The position numbers were made by a program, and so were the translations under genes. A model generated the notes under the pieces. It was not told the origin of the DNA, ran no database searches, and saw only the letters and a program-made list of their open reading frames with translations. Positions 6,924 to 16,013 of a DNA stretch of 64,000 nt are shown here, piece by piece (the stretch's first letter is position 1; each line of letters starts with the position of its first letter). Source of the stretch: Microbacterium oxydans. GTDB taxonomy: Bacteria; Actinomycetota; Actinomycetes; Actinomycetales; Microbacteriaceae. The stretch covers positions 310,001 to 374,000 of the forward strand of contig NZ_BJOG01000008.1 of the NCBI RefSeq assembly GCF_006540085.1, written 5' to 3'.

Positions 6924-9527
6924 ATGACCACCGTCTCCGCGCCACGCATCGAGCACCACCGGGAGCCGCTCGGCATCGGCGAGAGCCGCCCGCGTCTGAG
7001 CTGGAGCATCGCAGACGCCCCCGCTGACTGGCGACAGCAGTCCTATGCCGTCACGGTGGTGCGCGGCAGCAGCCAGGACCGGGACGAGGAGCGCATCGAG
7101 GTGACGTCCGAAAGACAGGTCCTGGTGCCCTGGCCCTTCGGCGCCCTCGACTCGCGCGAGCGCGTCGGCGTGCGCGTGGCAGTGCGGGGCGGCGACGGCA
7201 GCTGGTCCGCCGACAGCCCGGAGACCTGGCTCGAGGCCGGCCTTCTCCGGGCAGACGACTGGTCGGCGCGACCGGTGGGGGTCGACCTCGACGAGGATCC
7301 GGAGAGCGATGCCCGCCGCGCGACCCTGGTTCGACGCGGCTTCCGCGTCGAGGGCGAGATCGCCAGCGCCCGGCTCTACGCCACGGCGCACGGCTTGTAC
7401 GAGGCGGAGATCAACGGGGTCCGCGTCGGCTCCGACACGCTCTCACCCGGATGGACGACCTACCGCGAACGCCTGCGGTACTACACCTACGACGTGACCG
7501 CACTGCTCCTCGACGGCGAGAACGCGCTCGGCGCCTGGCTCGGCGACGGCTGGTACCGCGGTCGTCTGGGCTGGCGCGGCGGTCATCGCAACGTCTTCGG
7601 CAGCGACCTGTCCTTCCTCGGCCAGTTGGAGCTCGTCTACGTGGACGGACGGCGCGAGACGATCGCGACCGACGAATCCTGGAGGGCATCACTCTCCCCC
7701 ATCCTGCGTTCCGGCATCTACGACGGCGAGGACTACGACGCACGGCACGAGCACACCGGGTGGACGACCGCGCCGTTCGACGACACCGGCTGGTTCCCTG
7801 TCGCCGTGCGCGAACGCGACCCGCGAACCCTGGTCGCCCCGACCGGCCCGCCCGTGCGGGTGACGGAGGAGGTCGCCCCGATCGCCGTGCTCACCTCACC
7901 GAGCGGCGCACGCATCCTCGATTTCGGGCAGAACCTCGTCGGCAGGGTCCGCATCCGCGTCGCGGGTTCCCGCGGTGCCACCGTGACGCTGCGCACCGCG
8001 GAGGTTCTACAGGAGGGCGAGATCTACACGCGTCCGCTGCGCAGCGCCCGTTCGAGCGACGCCTACACGCTGGCCGGACATCAGGGCGGCGAAGAATGGG
8101 AGCCGCGGTTCACCTTCCACGGCTTCCGCTACGTAGAGGTCTCGGGGTGGCCGGGCGACCTCGACGCGGATGCCGCGGCCGGCGCACTCGTCGCCCGTGT
8201 GCTCCACACCGACCTCGAGCGCACCGGATGGTTCACGTGCTCCGATCCGCTGGTCGAGCAGCTGCACCGCAACGTGGTCTGGGGCATGCGGGGGAACTTC
8301 GTCGACATCCCCACCGACTGTCCGCAGCGCGACGAACGCGTGGGCTGGACGGGCGACGTGCAGGTGTTCGGCCCGACCGCGTCGACACTCTTCGACGTCT
8401 CGGGGATGCTGTCCGGGTGGCTCAGAGACGTCGAGGCCGATCAGCTGCCCGACGGCACTGTGCCCTGGTTCGTGCCGGTGATCCCGTCGCACAAGGTCTG
8501 GTCCCCGGCCAGGGCTGGTGCCGCCTGGGGAGACGTCGCCACGCTGCTGCCCTGGACCCTGTACGAGCGCTTCGGCGACACCGGCGTGCTGGCGACGCAG
8601 TTCGAGAGCGCACGCCGCTGGGTCGACAAGGTCGATTCGCTGGCCGGACCCGACCGACTGTGGGACGAGGGGTTCCAGCTCGGCGACTGGCTCGATCCCG
8701 CCGCTCCCCCGCAGGATCCCGGAGCCGGCCGCACGGATCGGTACCTCGTGGCCACGGCCTACTTCGCCCGATCGGCCAGGGCGCTCGCGGAAATGGCCGG
8801 GGTGCTCGGGCTCCCCGCAGAGGCTGCGCGCTATGCGACTCTCGCCACCGAGGTCGCCGCCGCCTTCCGCGCGGCCTACGTGCGAGCCGACGGCACGATG
8901 ACCTCGGACGCTCAGACCGCGTACGCCCTCGCCATCGTGTTCGCGTTGCTCGACGACACGCAGCGCGCAGCGGCAGGGGCGCGTCTCGCCGAGCTGGTGC
9001 GAGAGGCAGGCAATCGCATCGCGACGGGCTTCGTCGGCACACCGCTGGTCTGCGACGCGCTGACCATGACCGGCCATGCGGACACCGCGTACGACCTGCT
9101 GCTCGAGCAGGGCTGCCCGTCGTGGCTGTATCAGGTCGTGCAGGGAGCGACCACGGTCTGGGAGCGCTGGGATGCGATGCTCCCCGACGGCACGGTGAAC
9201 CCCGGCACCATGACATCGTTCAACCACTACGCGCTGGGCGCCGTCGCCGATTGGCTGCACCGCAGCGTCGCAGGGCTCGCCGCCGCGGAACCGGGCTACC
9301 GCCGCATCCGCTTCGCCCCGCGCCCTGGCGGTGGGCTCACGCATGCCTCATCGACGCAGCGCACTCCCTACGGAGTCGCGTCGATCTCGTGGCGCGTCGA
9401 CGGCGACCGACTGCACGTCGACGTCGTGGTCCCGGTCGGCGCGACCGCGGAACTCGACCTGCCAGGAACATCCGTCGAGGAACTCGGGCACGGCTCCCAC
9501 ACGCGGGCGGTGCGCATGCGGTCGTGA
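6924..9527 (+). CDS. Alpha-L-rhamnosidase, GH78
   Basis: The 867-residue protein shows the GH78 layout: N-terminal beta-sandwich modules (about 1-330, with PRLSWSI near the start), a concanavalin-like region, then the (alpha/alpha)6 catalytic barrel. The acidic motif DCPQRDERVGWTGD lies at residues 465-478 and the conserved Glu747 is in TTVWERWD; the C-terminal beta domain follows. It removes terminal alpha-L-rhamnose from glycosides such as flavonoid rutinosides or from polysaccharides. No signal peptide is visible, so it probably acts in the cytoplasm on imported glycosides. AGGAAG lies 7 nt before the ATG. It is convergent with the GH3 gene across a large hairpin. Confidence 0.95.
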   Translation: MTTVSAPRIEHHREPLGIGESRPRLSWSIADAPADWRQQSYAVTVVRGSSQDRDEERIEVTSERQVLVPWPFGALDSRERVGVRVAVRGGDGSWSADSPETWLEAGLLRADDWSARPVGVDLDEDPESDARRATLVRRGFRVEGEIASARLYATAHGLYEAEINGVRVGSDTLSPGWTTYRERLRYYTYDVTALLLDGENALGAWLGDGWYRGRLGWRGGHRNVFGSDLSFLGQLELVYVDGRRETIATDESWRASLSPILRSGIYDGEDYDARHEHTGWTTAPFDDTGWFPVAVRERDPRTLVAPTGPPVRVTEEVAPIAVLTSPSGARILDFGQNLVGRVRIRVAGSRGATVTLRTAEVLQEGEIYTRPLRSARSSDAYTLAGHQGGEEWEPRFTFHGFRYVEVSGWPGDLDADAAAGALVARVLHTDLERTGWFTCSDPLVEQLHRNVVWGMRGNFVDIPTDCPQRDERVGWTGDVQVFGPTASTLFDVSGMLSGWLRDVEADQLPDGTVPWFVPVIPSHKVWSPARAGAAWGDVATLLPWTLYERFGDTGVLATQFESARRWVDKVDSLAGPDRLWDEGFQLGDWLDPAAPPQDPGAGRTDRYLVATAYFARSARALAEMAGVLGLPAEAARYATLATEVAAAFRAAYVRADGTMTSDAQTAYALAIVFALLDDTQRAAAGARLAELVREAGNRIATGFVGTPLVCDALTMTGHADTAYDLLLEQGCPSWLYQVVQGATTVWERWDAMLPDGTVNPGTMTSFNHYALGAVADWLHRSVAGLAAAEPGYRRIRFAPRPGGGLTHASSTQRTPYGVASISWRVDGDRLHVDVVVPVGATAELDLPGTSVEELGHGSHTRAVRMRS

Positions 9528-9547
9528 CGGCCTGGCCGAATGCAGAC

Positions 9548-9604
9548 TCCGGTCGCACTCTCCGTCGTTCCCGCTCGGCGGGAGCGATGGAAAGTGCGAC
9601 CGGA
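9548..9604. repeat. 57-bp near-perfect hairpin between convergent glycosidase genes
   Basis: Two 27-bp arms (outer part TCCGGTCGCACT / AGTGCGACCGGA, inner part TTCCCGC / GCGGGAG) are separated by only 3 nt (TCG). Three internal positions are mismatched in DNA but are G-U compatible on one strand. It lies 20 bp after the rhamnosidase stop and 21 bp after the GH3 stop. It may be a bidirectional terminator or a REP/MITE-like palindrome; it lacks a clear U-tract. Confidence 0.85.
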
Positions 9605-9625
9605 ATGTCGCTTGGCACCGACGGG

Positions 9626-11911
9626 TCAGCGGGCGGCTGAGTCCCCCGCGTTCGCTGCGGCGATGAGCTGCTCGATCTGCTCGAAGTCGACGGGAAGGCC
9701 CGGGAAACCGGCCAGGCGACCGATCGGGAACGACGCCATCATCTTCTGCATCGCCTCGTCGTTCGGCATCATCGACGCCGCTGCCGCATCGCCGCCGGAC
9801 CCGCCCAGAAGACCACCGAGAGCCTGCTGCACGATCGGGCCCGCGACGGGGTGCGACATCAGGTCGCCGACCGAGGAGTTCATCGTCAGCTCCTGGCGCA
9901 CCGTGTCTCCGGCGATGTCGACGGTCGCGGTGGAGCGGATGTCGCGGCTGGAGGCGGCGACGTCGACGATGTACTCGCCGCCCTCCACCACCCAGCGGTC
10001 GACGCGGACATCCCAGTAGGCGAGGTCCTCGCGCCGCACGACCAGCTCGACCGTGCGGGTCTCCCCTGCGGCGAGCGCGACGGAGGAGAAGGCCTTGAGC
10101 TCGCGGGGTGCGCGCTGCACGATCGATGTCGCCGGAGCCACGTACACCTGCACCACCTCGCGGCCGTCGCGGTCTCCGGAGTTCGTGACGTCGACGCGCA
10201 CGACGATGTCGCCGTCCGCTCCGACGTCGGCCGTCGCAGGTGCGTACTCGAACGTCGTGTACGAGAGACCGTGGCCGAAGGGGAAGGTCACGTCGAGACC
10301 CTTCGCGTCGTACCAGCGGTAGCCCACCAGCAGGCCCTCGCCGTAGCGGACATGTCCGAACTCTCCGGGGAAGTTGCCGAACGAGGGGTTGTCCTCGAGC
10401 CGCACCGGCACGGTCTCGGTGAGCTTGCCCGAGGGGTTCACCGCCCCGTAGAGCACATCAGCCACAGCGCTGCCGCCCGCCTGACCGAGCAGCCAGCTCT
10501 CGACGATCGCGGGTACACGGTCGGCGAAGGGGAGCGCGACCACGCCGCCGTTCGACAGCACCACCACGACACGAGGGTTCACCGCGAGCACGGCATCGAG
10601 CACCGCAAGCTGCTCGGCGGGCAGATCGATGTGGTCGCGGTCGAAGCCCTCCGACTCCTCCGCGGCCGGGAGCCCGAGGAAGAGCACGGCCACGTCAGCC
10701 GCCGTCACGATGTCGACGGCTTCCGCCCGCAGGTCGTCTGCAGAGCGTCCGGACGCGGCGATGGCACCGCCTTCGACCGCGAAGCCCGCGGCGTAGGTGA
10801 CGTGGTCGCCGCCGACGGCGCGCAGTCCGTCGAGGGCCTCGTCGATGCGCGTGGGGTTGATCAGCGAAGAGCCCGCTCCCTGGAACCGCGGCTCGGTCGC
10901 GAACGCGCCGATCACGGCGACCTTCTGGTCGTCGGCGAGCGGCAGCAGCGCACCGTCGTTCTTCAGCAGCACGATGGACCGACCAGCGGCCTCCCTGGCC
11001 AGCGCGTGGTGCGCGTCGACGTCGAGCGGGCCGGACACGGCAGGACGCCGGGCGGCCTTGCGCACGAGGTCGATCGCGCGACCGGCTGCGGTGTCGAGCA
11101 CGCTCTCGGCGAGTTCGCCGGCGCGCACGGCTGCGACGAGCTGCGCATCCGTCCTCCCACCGGAGGAGGGCATCTCCAGGTCGAGTCCTGCGGCGACGCC
11201 GGCGACGCGGTCGTTCACGGCTCCCCAGTCCGAGACGACGAGGCCGTCGAAGCCCCAGTCGTCGCGGAGCACGCTGGTGAGCAGCCAGGGGTCCTCGGAG
11301 GTCCAGACGCCGTTGAGCTTGTTGTACGAGCACATGACCGTCCACGGCGCAGCGTCCTTCACGACACGCTCGAATCCGCGCAGGTAGATCTCCCGCAGCG
11401 GACGCGGATCCACGTCGGAGCTCGCGCGCATGCGATCGAACTCCTGGTTGTTCGCAGCGAAGTGCTTGAGCGAGGTGCCGACGCCCTTCGACTGGATGCC
11501 GCGGACGGACGCGGCTCCGAGCACGCCCGACACGATCGGGTCTTCCGAGAAGTACTCGAAGTTGCGGCCGCACAGCGGTGAGCGCTTGATGTTGATGCCG
11601 GGTCCGAGCACGACCGCGACGTCCTCGATCGCGGCCTCGATGCCGATCGCGGCGCCCACCCGCTCGATGATCTCGGGATCCCACGATGAGCCGATGCCGA
11701 CGGCGGGCGGGAAGCACGTGGCGGGGACGCTGCTCGCGAGGCCGAGGTGATCGGTGCTGCCCGACTGCTTGCGCAGACCGTGCGGTCCGTCGGTCATCAT
11801 CACCGACGGGATGCCCACGCGGTCGATCGCCTTCGTCGTCCAGAAGTCCGCACCGCTGGTGAGCGAAGCCTTCTCCTCGAGGGTCAGGTCGGAAGCCGAG
11901 TTCTCGGTCAT
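9626..11911 (-). CDS. Beta-glucosidase-like glycoside hydrolase, GH3
   Basis: The 761-residue protein has the three-domain GH3 core: TIM-barrel domain with nucleophile Asp228 in LVVSDWGAVND, the alpha/beta sandwich with acid/base candidate Glu421 in EESEGFDRD, and a fibronectin III-like domain (about 560-660, REVVQVYVAP). A further C-terminal stretch of about 85 residues (rich in Ala, Gly and Met) follows. There is no signal peptide, so action on imported beta-linked gluco- or xylosides is likely. AAAGGA lies 5 nt before the ATG. It is divergent from the TetR gene and has a good promoter at 11951-11979. Confidence 0.94.
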   Translation of the reverse strand: MTENSASDLTLEEKASLTSGADFWTTKAIDRVGIPSVMMTDGPHGLRKQSGSTDHLGLASSVPATCFPPAVGIGSSWDPEIIERVGAAIGIEAAIEDVAVVLGPGINIKRSPLCGRNFEYFSEDPIVSGVLGAASVRGIQSKGVGTSLKHFAANNQEFDRMRASSDVDPRPLREIYLRGFERVVKDAAPWTVMCSYNKLNGVWTSEDPWLLTSVLRDDWGFDGLVVSDWGAVNDRVAGVAAGLDLEMPSSGGRTDAQLVAAVRAGELAESVLDTAAGRAIDLVRKAARRPAVSGPLDVDAHHALAREAAGRSIVLLKNDGALLPLADDQKVAVIGAFATEPRFQGAGSSLINPTRIDEALDGLRAVGGDHVTYAAGFAVEGGAIAASGRSADDLRAEAVDIVTAADVAVLFLGLPAAEESEGFDRDHIDLPAEQLAVLDAVLAVNPRVVVVLSNGGVVALPFADRVPAIVESWLLGQAGGSAVADVLYGAVNPSGKLTETVPVRLEDNPSFGNFPGEFGHVRYGEGLLVGYRWYDAKGLDVTFPFGHGLSYTTFEYAPATADVGADGDIVVRVDVTNSGDRDGREVVQVYVAPATSIVQRAPRELKAFSSVALAAGETRTVELVVRREDLAYWDVRVDRWVVEGGEYIVDVAASSRDIRSTATVDIAGDTVRQELTMNSSVGDLMSHPVAGPIVQQALGGLLGGSGGDAAAASMMPNDEAMQKMMASFPIGRLAGFPGLPVDFEQIEQLIAAANAGDSAAR

Positions 11912-11950
11912 TGTGTTCCTTTCGCGGGCGACGGCGATGTCCTTGCGAAA

Positions 11951-11979
11951 ACCTTATGCCTTTCAGTATTAGATTTCAA
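11951..11979 (-). promoter_or_regulatory. Promoter of the GH3 gene
   Basis: On the minus strand TTGAAA and TAAGGT are separated by 17 bp, close to the housekeeping consensus. The spacer contains one copy of the TTCAGTATTAG repeat, so a bound repressor would block it. The start codon follows about 40 nt downstream of the -10 box. Confidence 0.75.
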
Positions 11980-11996
11980 ACGTCATTCAGGATTAG
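11962..11996. promoter_or_regulatory. Paired operator-like repeats between GH3 and TetR genes
   Basis: TTCAGTATTAG (11962-11972) and TTCAGGATTAG (11986-11996) are direct repeats with start-to-start spacing of 24 bp. The first lies in the GH3 promoter spacer, the second overlaps the TetR gene's own TAGGGT -10 box. This is the expected place for a TetR-family operator controlling both directions; binding is inferred. Confidence 0.6.
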
Positions 11997-12005
11997 GGTC
12001 GAGTC

Positions 12006-12584
12006 ATGGCACGACGAGGTTCGTACGCGAAGGGTGTCGCGAGGCGCGAGGAGATCCTCGAGAGCGCCCTCGACGTGATCGGACGCAAGGGGTATCAGAA
12101 CGCCTCGCTCAAGGAGATCGCCGAAGTCGTCGGTGTCACACCCGCCGCCCTCCTGCACTACTTCGGATCGAAGGAGGAGCTCTTCACCGAGGTGCTCCGC
12201 ACCCGCGATGCGCATGACGGTCTCGACCCGACAGGGCTCGGGGCCGACGATGCCCGCACCGCCTTCCTCGACGTGATCCGCCACAACACCGAGGTTCCCG
12301 GCATCGTCGCGTTGTTCTCGCGGCTCTCGGTGGATGCCGCCGACCCGGAGCATCCGGCCCACCAGTACTTCCTTGACCGCAGCGAGCGGCTGAGGGAGTC
12401 GATCGCCGACGGCTTCGGAGCCGACGGTCGCCGCTCCCCCCTGGATCCGGACGCCCTCGCCCGCGTGATCCAGGCCGCATCCGACGGACTTCAGCTGCAG
12501 TGGATGATCGACCCGACCGTCGACATGCCCGGCATCATGGGCGCCCTCATCGACGCGCTGCTTCCTCCGACTCCACCCACCTGA
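12006..12584 (+). CDS. TetR/AcrR family transcriptional regulator
   Basis: The protein is 192 residues. Its N-terminal TetR helix-turn-helix spans about residues 14-60 (ILESALDVIGRKGYQNASL..IAEVVGVTPAALLHYFGSKEELF) and a helical ligand-binding domain follows. The ATG at 12006 has a TAGGGT box 6 nt upstream, indicating leaderless initiation. It is divergent from the GH3 gene with repeat motifs in the shared 94-bp gap, so it most likely represses the GH3 gene and itself. The inducer is unknown, plausibly a sugar derivative. Confidence 0.92.
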   Translation: MARRGSYAKGVARREEILESALDVIGRKGYQNASLKEIAEVVGVTPAALLHYFGSKEELFTEVLRTRDAHDGLDPTGLGADDARTAFLDVIRHNTEVPGIVALFSRLSVDAADPEHPAHQYFLDRSERLRESIADGFGADGRRSPLDPDALARVIQAASDGLQLQWMIDPTVDMPGIMGALIDALLPPTPPT

Positions 12585-12586
12585 GT

Positions 12587-12670
12587 CGTCGAGACCCATT
12601 ACCATCGCCGAGACCCATCGCAGGATGCGTCGCCGGCGATGGGTCTCGACGCGGAACGTGGGTCTCGACG
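12587..12670. repeat. Nested inverted repeat with four GAGACCC cores
   Basis: The inner stem CGAGACCCATCGC (12609-12621) pairs perfectly with 12636-12648. The outer stem CGTCGAGACCCA (12587-12598) pairs perfectly with 12659-12670. Thus two direct and two inverted copies of the same core form a cruciform-like element between the convergent TetR and permease genes. It could terminate both transcripts or be a dispersed intergenic repeat. Confidence 0.85.
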
Positions 12671-12674
12671 CGTC

Positions 12675-13622
12675 TCACCCCTTCACGGCACCGCCGAGAC
12701 CTGCCGAGCGCAGGAACACCGACTGGAAGACGAGGAACATCGCGATCGGGATCAGGGTCGCGATCGCGAGCGCGGCCAGGAACACGTCCAGTTCGGTCTG
12801 CGACTGCACGGCGGGGAGCCGCACCGACAGCGGCTGCACCGCGGGATCGGGCAGCACCAGCATGGGCCAGAGATAGTCCTTCCACGCGGCGATGATCGCG
12901 AAGACCGAGACCACCCCGAGGATCGGCTTCGACATCGGCAGCACGATCGACCAGAACAGCCGGAAGGGCCCGGCGCCATCCGTGCGCGCGGCCTCGAACA
13001 CCTCGCGCGGAAGACTGTCGAAGAACCGCTTCACCAGCAGGATGTTGAAGGCGTTCGCGCCCATCGGCAGCCACACCGCGAGGTAGTTGTTGAGCAGGCT
13101 CACATCGCCCAGCAGCGGTGGACGCACGATCGTCAGGTACAGCGGCACCAGCAGCACGATCCCGGGGATGAACAGCGTCGCCAGCACCAGCGCGTTGAGG
13201 ATGGGCGCGTAGGTCGGGCGCAGCACCGAGAGCGCATAGCCCGCCGTCGTCGCGATGAACAGCTGCACGAACCAGGCCCCGAGCGCGATGATCACCGTGT
13301 TGAGGAAGTACTGGTCGATGTGGATGTCGTTCCACGCGGTCGAGAGGTTCTCCCAGTCCATGCCGTTCGGCCACAGCGCGAACGGCTGCTGCAGGGTGTC
13401 CTGCGTCGGGGTGATCGCCGACTTCGCGAGCCACAGGATGGGACCGAGTCCGGCGACGACCAGCCCGACGGCGAGGAACACGTGCGTGAGCGTCATCCCG
13501 ATGCGGATGCCGGGGCGCCGACGTTCGGAGTCGGAGATGACGGTGCGATCGCCCGCACTGTCAGCGGCCTTCTCCGCGGCCCTCTCTGCGGCGCGGGTCG
13601 AGAGGCGGGTGGTGAGGCTCAC
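12675..13622 (-). CDS. Carbohydrate ABC transporter permease (MalG type)
   Basis: The 315-residue protein has six membrane segments after a 50-residue Ala/Arg-rich N-terminus and the coupling (EAA) loop EAARTDGAGPFRLFWSIVLP. It is one of two membrane subunits of a CUT1-type sugar importer. The GTG start at 13622 overlaps the stop of the upstream permease by 4 bp (GTGA), giving translational coupling. It is the last gene of the operon GH13-binding protein-permease-permease. The required ATPase is not nearby. Confidence 0.93.
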   Translation of the reverse strand: MSLTTRLSTRAAERAAEKAADSAGDRTVISDSERRRPGIRIGMTLTHVFLAVGLVVAGLGPILWLAKSAITPTQDTLQQPFALWPNGMDWENLSTAWNDIHIDQYFLNTVIIALGAWFVQLFIATTAGYALSVLRPTYAPILNALVLATLFIPGIVLLVPLYLTIVRPPLLGDVSLLNNYLAVWLPMGANAFNILLVKRFFDSLPREVFEAARTDGAGPFRLFWSIVLPMSKPILGVVSVFAIIAAWKDYLWPMLVLPDPAVQPLSVRLPAVQSQTELDVFLAALAIATLIPIAMFLVFQSVFLRSAGLGGAVKG

Positions 13623-14584
13623 GTCGTGCTCCAACGGTCGGTCAGCTTGAAGTACAGCCAGGAGAGGAGGGCGAGGACGATCGCGAGCAGCACCGAGACA
13701 GCCGTGGCCTCGCCGTAGTCGCCGCCCAGGCTGTTCCGGAAGGCCTTGTCGTAGATGTACAGCAGCACGGTCTTGGTCGCTCCCGCGGGGCCACCGCCGG
13801 TGAACAGGAACGGCTCGAGGAAGACCTGAGCGGTCGCGATCACCTGCAGGATCAGCATGATGAAGAGGATGCCGCGCAGTTGCGGCAGCGTGACGTGCCA
13901 GACCTTCTTCCAGACGCCGGCACCGTCGACCTCGGCCGCGTCGTAGAGCTCCGGTGGCACACCCAGGAGCGCCGCGAGGTAGATGATGATCGATCCGCCG
14001 GCTCCGGCCCAGGTGGCTTCCAGCACGAGCGAGGGCATGGCCTGGACGGCGTCCTGGATCCACGGCTGCGGCGGGATGCCCACGAAGCCGAGCACGGTGT
14101 TGAACACACCGGACGGATCGGCACTGTAGAAGAACTTCCACAGCAGCACGGCCACGACCGGCGGGATGACGACCGGGAGATAGGCGAGCGCGGAATAGAT
14201 GCCCTTGCCGCGGCGCACCTCGCTCATGAGTACGGCCATCAGCAGGGGCAGCGGGAACCCGAAGAGCAGAGCGAGCACGGCGAACCACAGCGTGTTGGCC
14301 ACAGCGCGGCCGAGTTCGGGGTCACCGATCACCGCGAGGTAGTTGTCGAACCCGACCCACTCGGAGACGATCAGGTTGGTCTTCTGCAGGCTCATGACCA
14401 CCGACTGCACGATCGGCGACCACGAGAAGAACACGAACACGAACAGCATCGGGAGCACGAACAGGAGGTTCGCGAGCCCGCCGCCGCGGAACCAGGTGAG
14501 GGGTGAGCGGCGGCGGGAGCGGCGCACAGCGGGCGGCGGAGAATCCTCCACCGCCGCCCGCTGCTCGGGGAGCGTCATCGTCAT
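13619..14584 (-). CDS. Sugar ABC transporter permease (MalF type)
   Basis: The 321-residue inner-membrane subunit has a basic N-terminus (RRSRRRSPL), six membrane segments and the coupling loop YDAAEVDGAGVWKKVWHVTLPQ. It pairs with the MalG-type permease to form the translocation pore of a CUT1 oligosaccharide importer. The ATG lies 6 bp after the binding-protein stop codon, so translation is tightly coupled. No periplasmic P2-like loop as in MalF of E. coli is apparent. Confidence 0.93.
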   Translation of the reverse strand: MTMTLPEQRAAVEDSPPPAVRRSRRRSPLTWFRGGGLANLLFVLPMLFVFVFFSWSPIVQSVVMSLQKTNLIVSEWVGFDNYLAVIGDPELGRAVANTLWFAVLALLFGFPLPLLMAVLMSEVRRGKGIYSALAYLPVVIPPVVAVLLWKFFYSADPSGVFNTVLGFVGIPPQPWIQDAVQAMPSLVLEATWAGAGGSIIIYLAALLGVPPELYDAAEVDGAGVWKKVWHVTLPQLRGILFIMLILQVIATAQVFLEPFLFTGGGPAGATKTVLLYIYDKAFRNSLGGDYGEATAVSVLLAIVLALLSWLYFKLTDRWSTT

Positions 14585-14590
14585 GAAGGG

Positions 14591-15961
14591 TTACTCGTCG
14601 AGCTTCGCCTGCGCATCGCTCTGCGCCTGGGCAAGGAGAGCGTCGATGTCGGCGTTCTGGTCGGTCAGGACCTTCTGCACCACGGTGTCGAGCAGGGCGT
14701 AGACCTCCTGCGTCTTGACCTTCGGCTCCCCCACCGGCGTCTGATCCCAGATGCGGTCGCTGAACGGCGCCATCTGGTCGACCGGCACGTTGATGTAGTC
14801 GGCGATCCACTTCTGCGACTCGTCGTACAGCTCCCGGCTGAGCACCGGCAGCAGCGGAGTGCCGACGGCCTGGCCCGACTCATTCAGGGTCTTCGCGTCG
14901 AGCACCGCGGCGTCCTTGTCCATGAGCTTCTGCATGTAGTACCAGTCGATCCAGGTCACTGCGGCTTCCTTGGTCGCGTCGTCGACCGTGGGGCTGATCA
15001 CCGCGATGTCACCGCCGCCGAGCGTGCCGGGGTCGTCGCCTTCCATGGGCACGACGGTCATGCCGTAGATGTCCGAGTCCATGCCGAAGTCGCGCACGAG
15101 AGCGGTGTAGATGTCGGAGCCGGAGGTGTACATGCCGATGTTGCCCGCGGCGAACTCCTGGTTGATGGTCCCCCAGTCGAGGTCGACCTTCGAGCCGAAG
15201 GCGTTGTCCTCCCACTTCACGTCGTGCAGGAACTGGAGGGAGGCCTTGGTCGCGTCGTTGTCGATCGTCGACTCGGCGGTGCCGTCCCCGTTGTCGGTCT
15301 GCGTGCGACCACCACGGGCCACGGTCTGCGACGTGAGCTGCCATCCACCGGTGTTGTTGATGGCCATCTGCGCGTAGCCGGCCTTGCCGGTGGCGTCCGT
15401 GATCTTCTTGGCGGCCTCGCGGATCTCGTCCCACGTCTCCGGAGGGCTGTCGGGGTCGAGCCCCGCCTGCTCGAACAGGTCGCGGTTGTAGTGCAGTGCT
15501 GCGGCGTACGCCTGCCGCGGGAAGCCGTAGATCTTGCCGTCGGCGCCGGTGACCCCGTCGAGGATGATGGGGTTGAACTTGTCCGTGTAGCCGAGCTCTT
15601 CGATCGCGTCGGTCACATCCATCAGCTGCCCGTTCTCGAGCAGGGTCTTGGAGTCGGTGAACGGCACGGTGAAGACGTCGGGCAGGCTTCCCCCGGCGAG
15701 CTGCACGGCGAACGTGGGGCCTTCCCATTCGTACTCGACACCGATGATGTCGATATCGGGGTGTTCCTTCTCGAACTGCTTCTCCTGCGCGGCGAACGCA
15801 TCGTACGCGGCCGCATCCGCCCCGGGCGGGAACGTCGCGACGCGCAGCTCGAGGCGTCCGTCGGCGCCGTCCCCGTCGCCGGCGGACGTGCATCCGGCAA
15901 GGGCGCCGACCGTCGCGAGCACGGCGATGCCGGCGACCATGGCCTTCGTTGGTGACTTCAT
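14591..15961 (-). CDS. Extracellular sugar-binding lipoprotein of ABC importer
   Basis: The 456-residue precursor has a lipoprotein signal (basic KSPTK, hydrophobic core, lipobox LAGC with Cys near residue 24) and the solute-binding fold of family 1 (SBP_bac_1). Recognisable features are VATFPPGADAAAYDAF, the PDVFTVPF region and many aromatic residues typical of oligosaccharide sites. It would be anchored outside the membrane and deliver sugar to the two permeases that follow 6 bp downstream. The start at 15961 is chosen because it begins the signal peptide; the longer open frame upstream is antisense noise. The substrate is inferred to be an alpha-glucoside from the preceding GH13 gene. Confidence 0.94.
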   Translation of the reverse strand: MKSPTKAMVAGIAVLATVGALAGCTSAGDGDGADGRLELRVATFPPGADAAAYDAFAAQEKQFEKEHPDIDIIGVEYEWEGPTFAVQLAGGSLPDVFTVPFTDSKTLLENGQLMDVTDAIEELGYTDKFNPIILDGVTGADGKIYGFPRQAYAAALHYNRDLFEQAGLDPDSPPETWDEIREAAKKITDATGKAGYAQMAINNTGGWQLTSQTVARGGRTQTDNGDGTAESTIDNDATKASLQFLHDVKWEDNAFGSKVDLDWGTINQEFAAGNIGMYTSGSDIYTALVRDFGMDSDIYGMTVVPMEGDDPGTLGGGDIAVISPTVDDATKEAAVTWIDWYYMQKLMDKDAAVLDAKTLNESGQAVGTPLLPVLSRELYDESQKWIADYINVPVDQMAPFSDRIWDQTPVGEPKVKTQEVYALLDTVVQKVLTDQNADIDALLAQAQSDAQAKLDE

Positions 15962-16013
15962 TGTCTGTCCTTCCATGTGGTGCTGAACGGGTGGTGCAGG
16001 ATCACGACGGCGC

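Noticed and set aside
9851..11581. 576-codon plus-strand frame opposite the GH3 gene
   Set aside because: Codon pattern and composition are those of an antisense shadow; the GH3 catalytic motifs are on the other strand.
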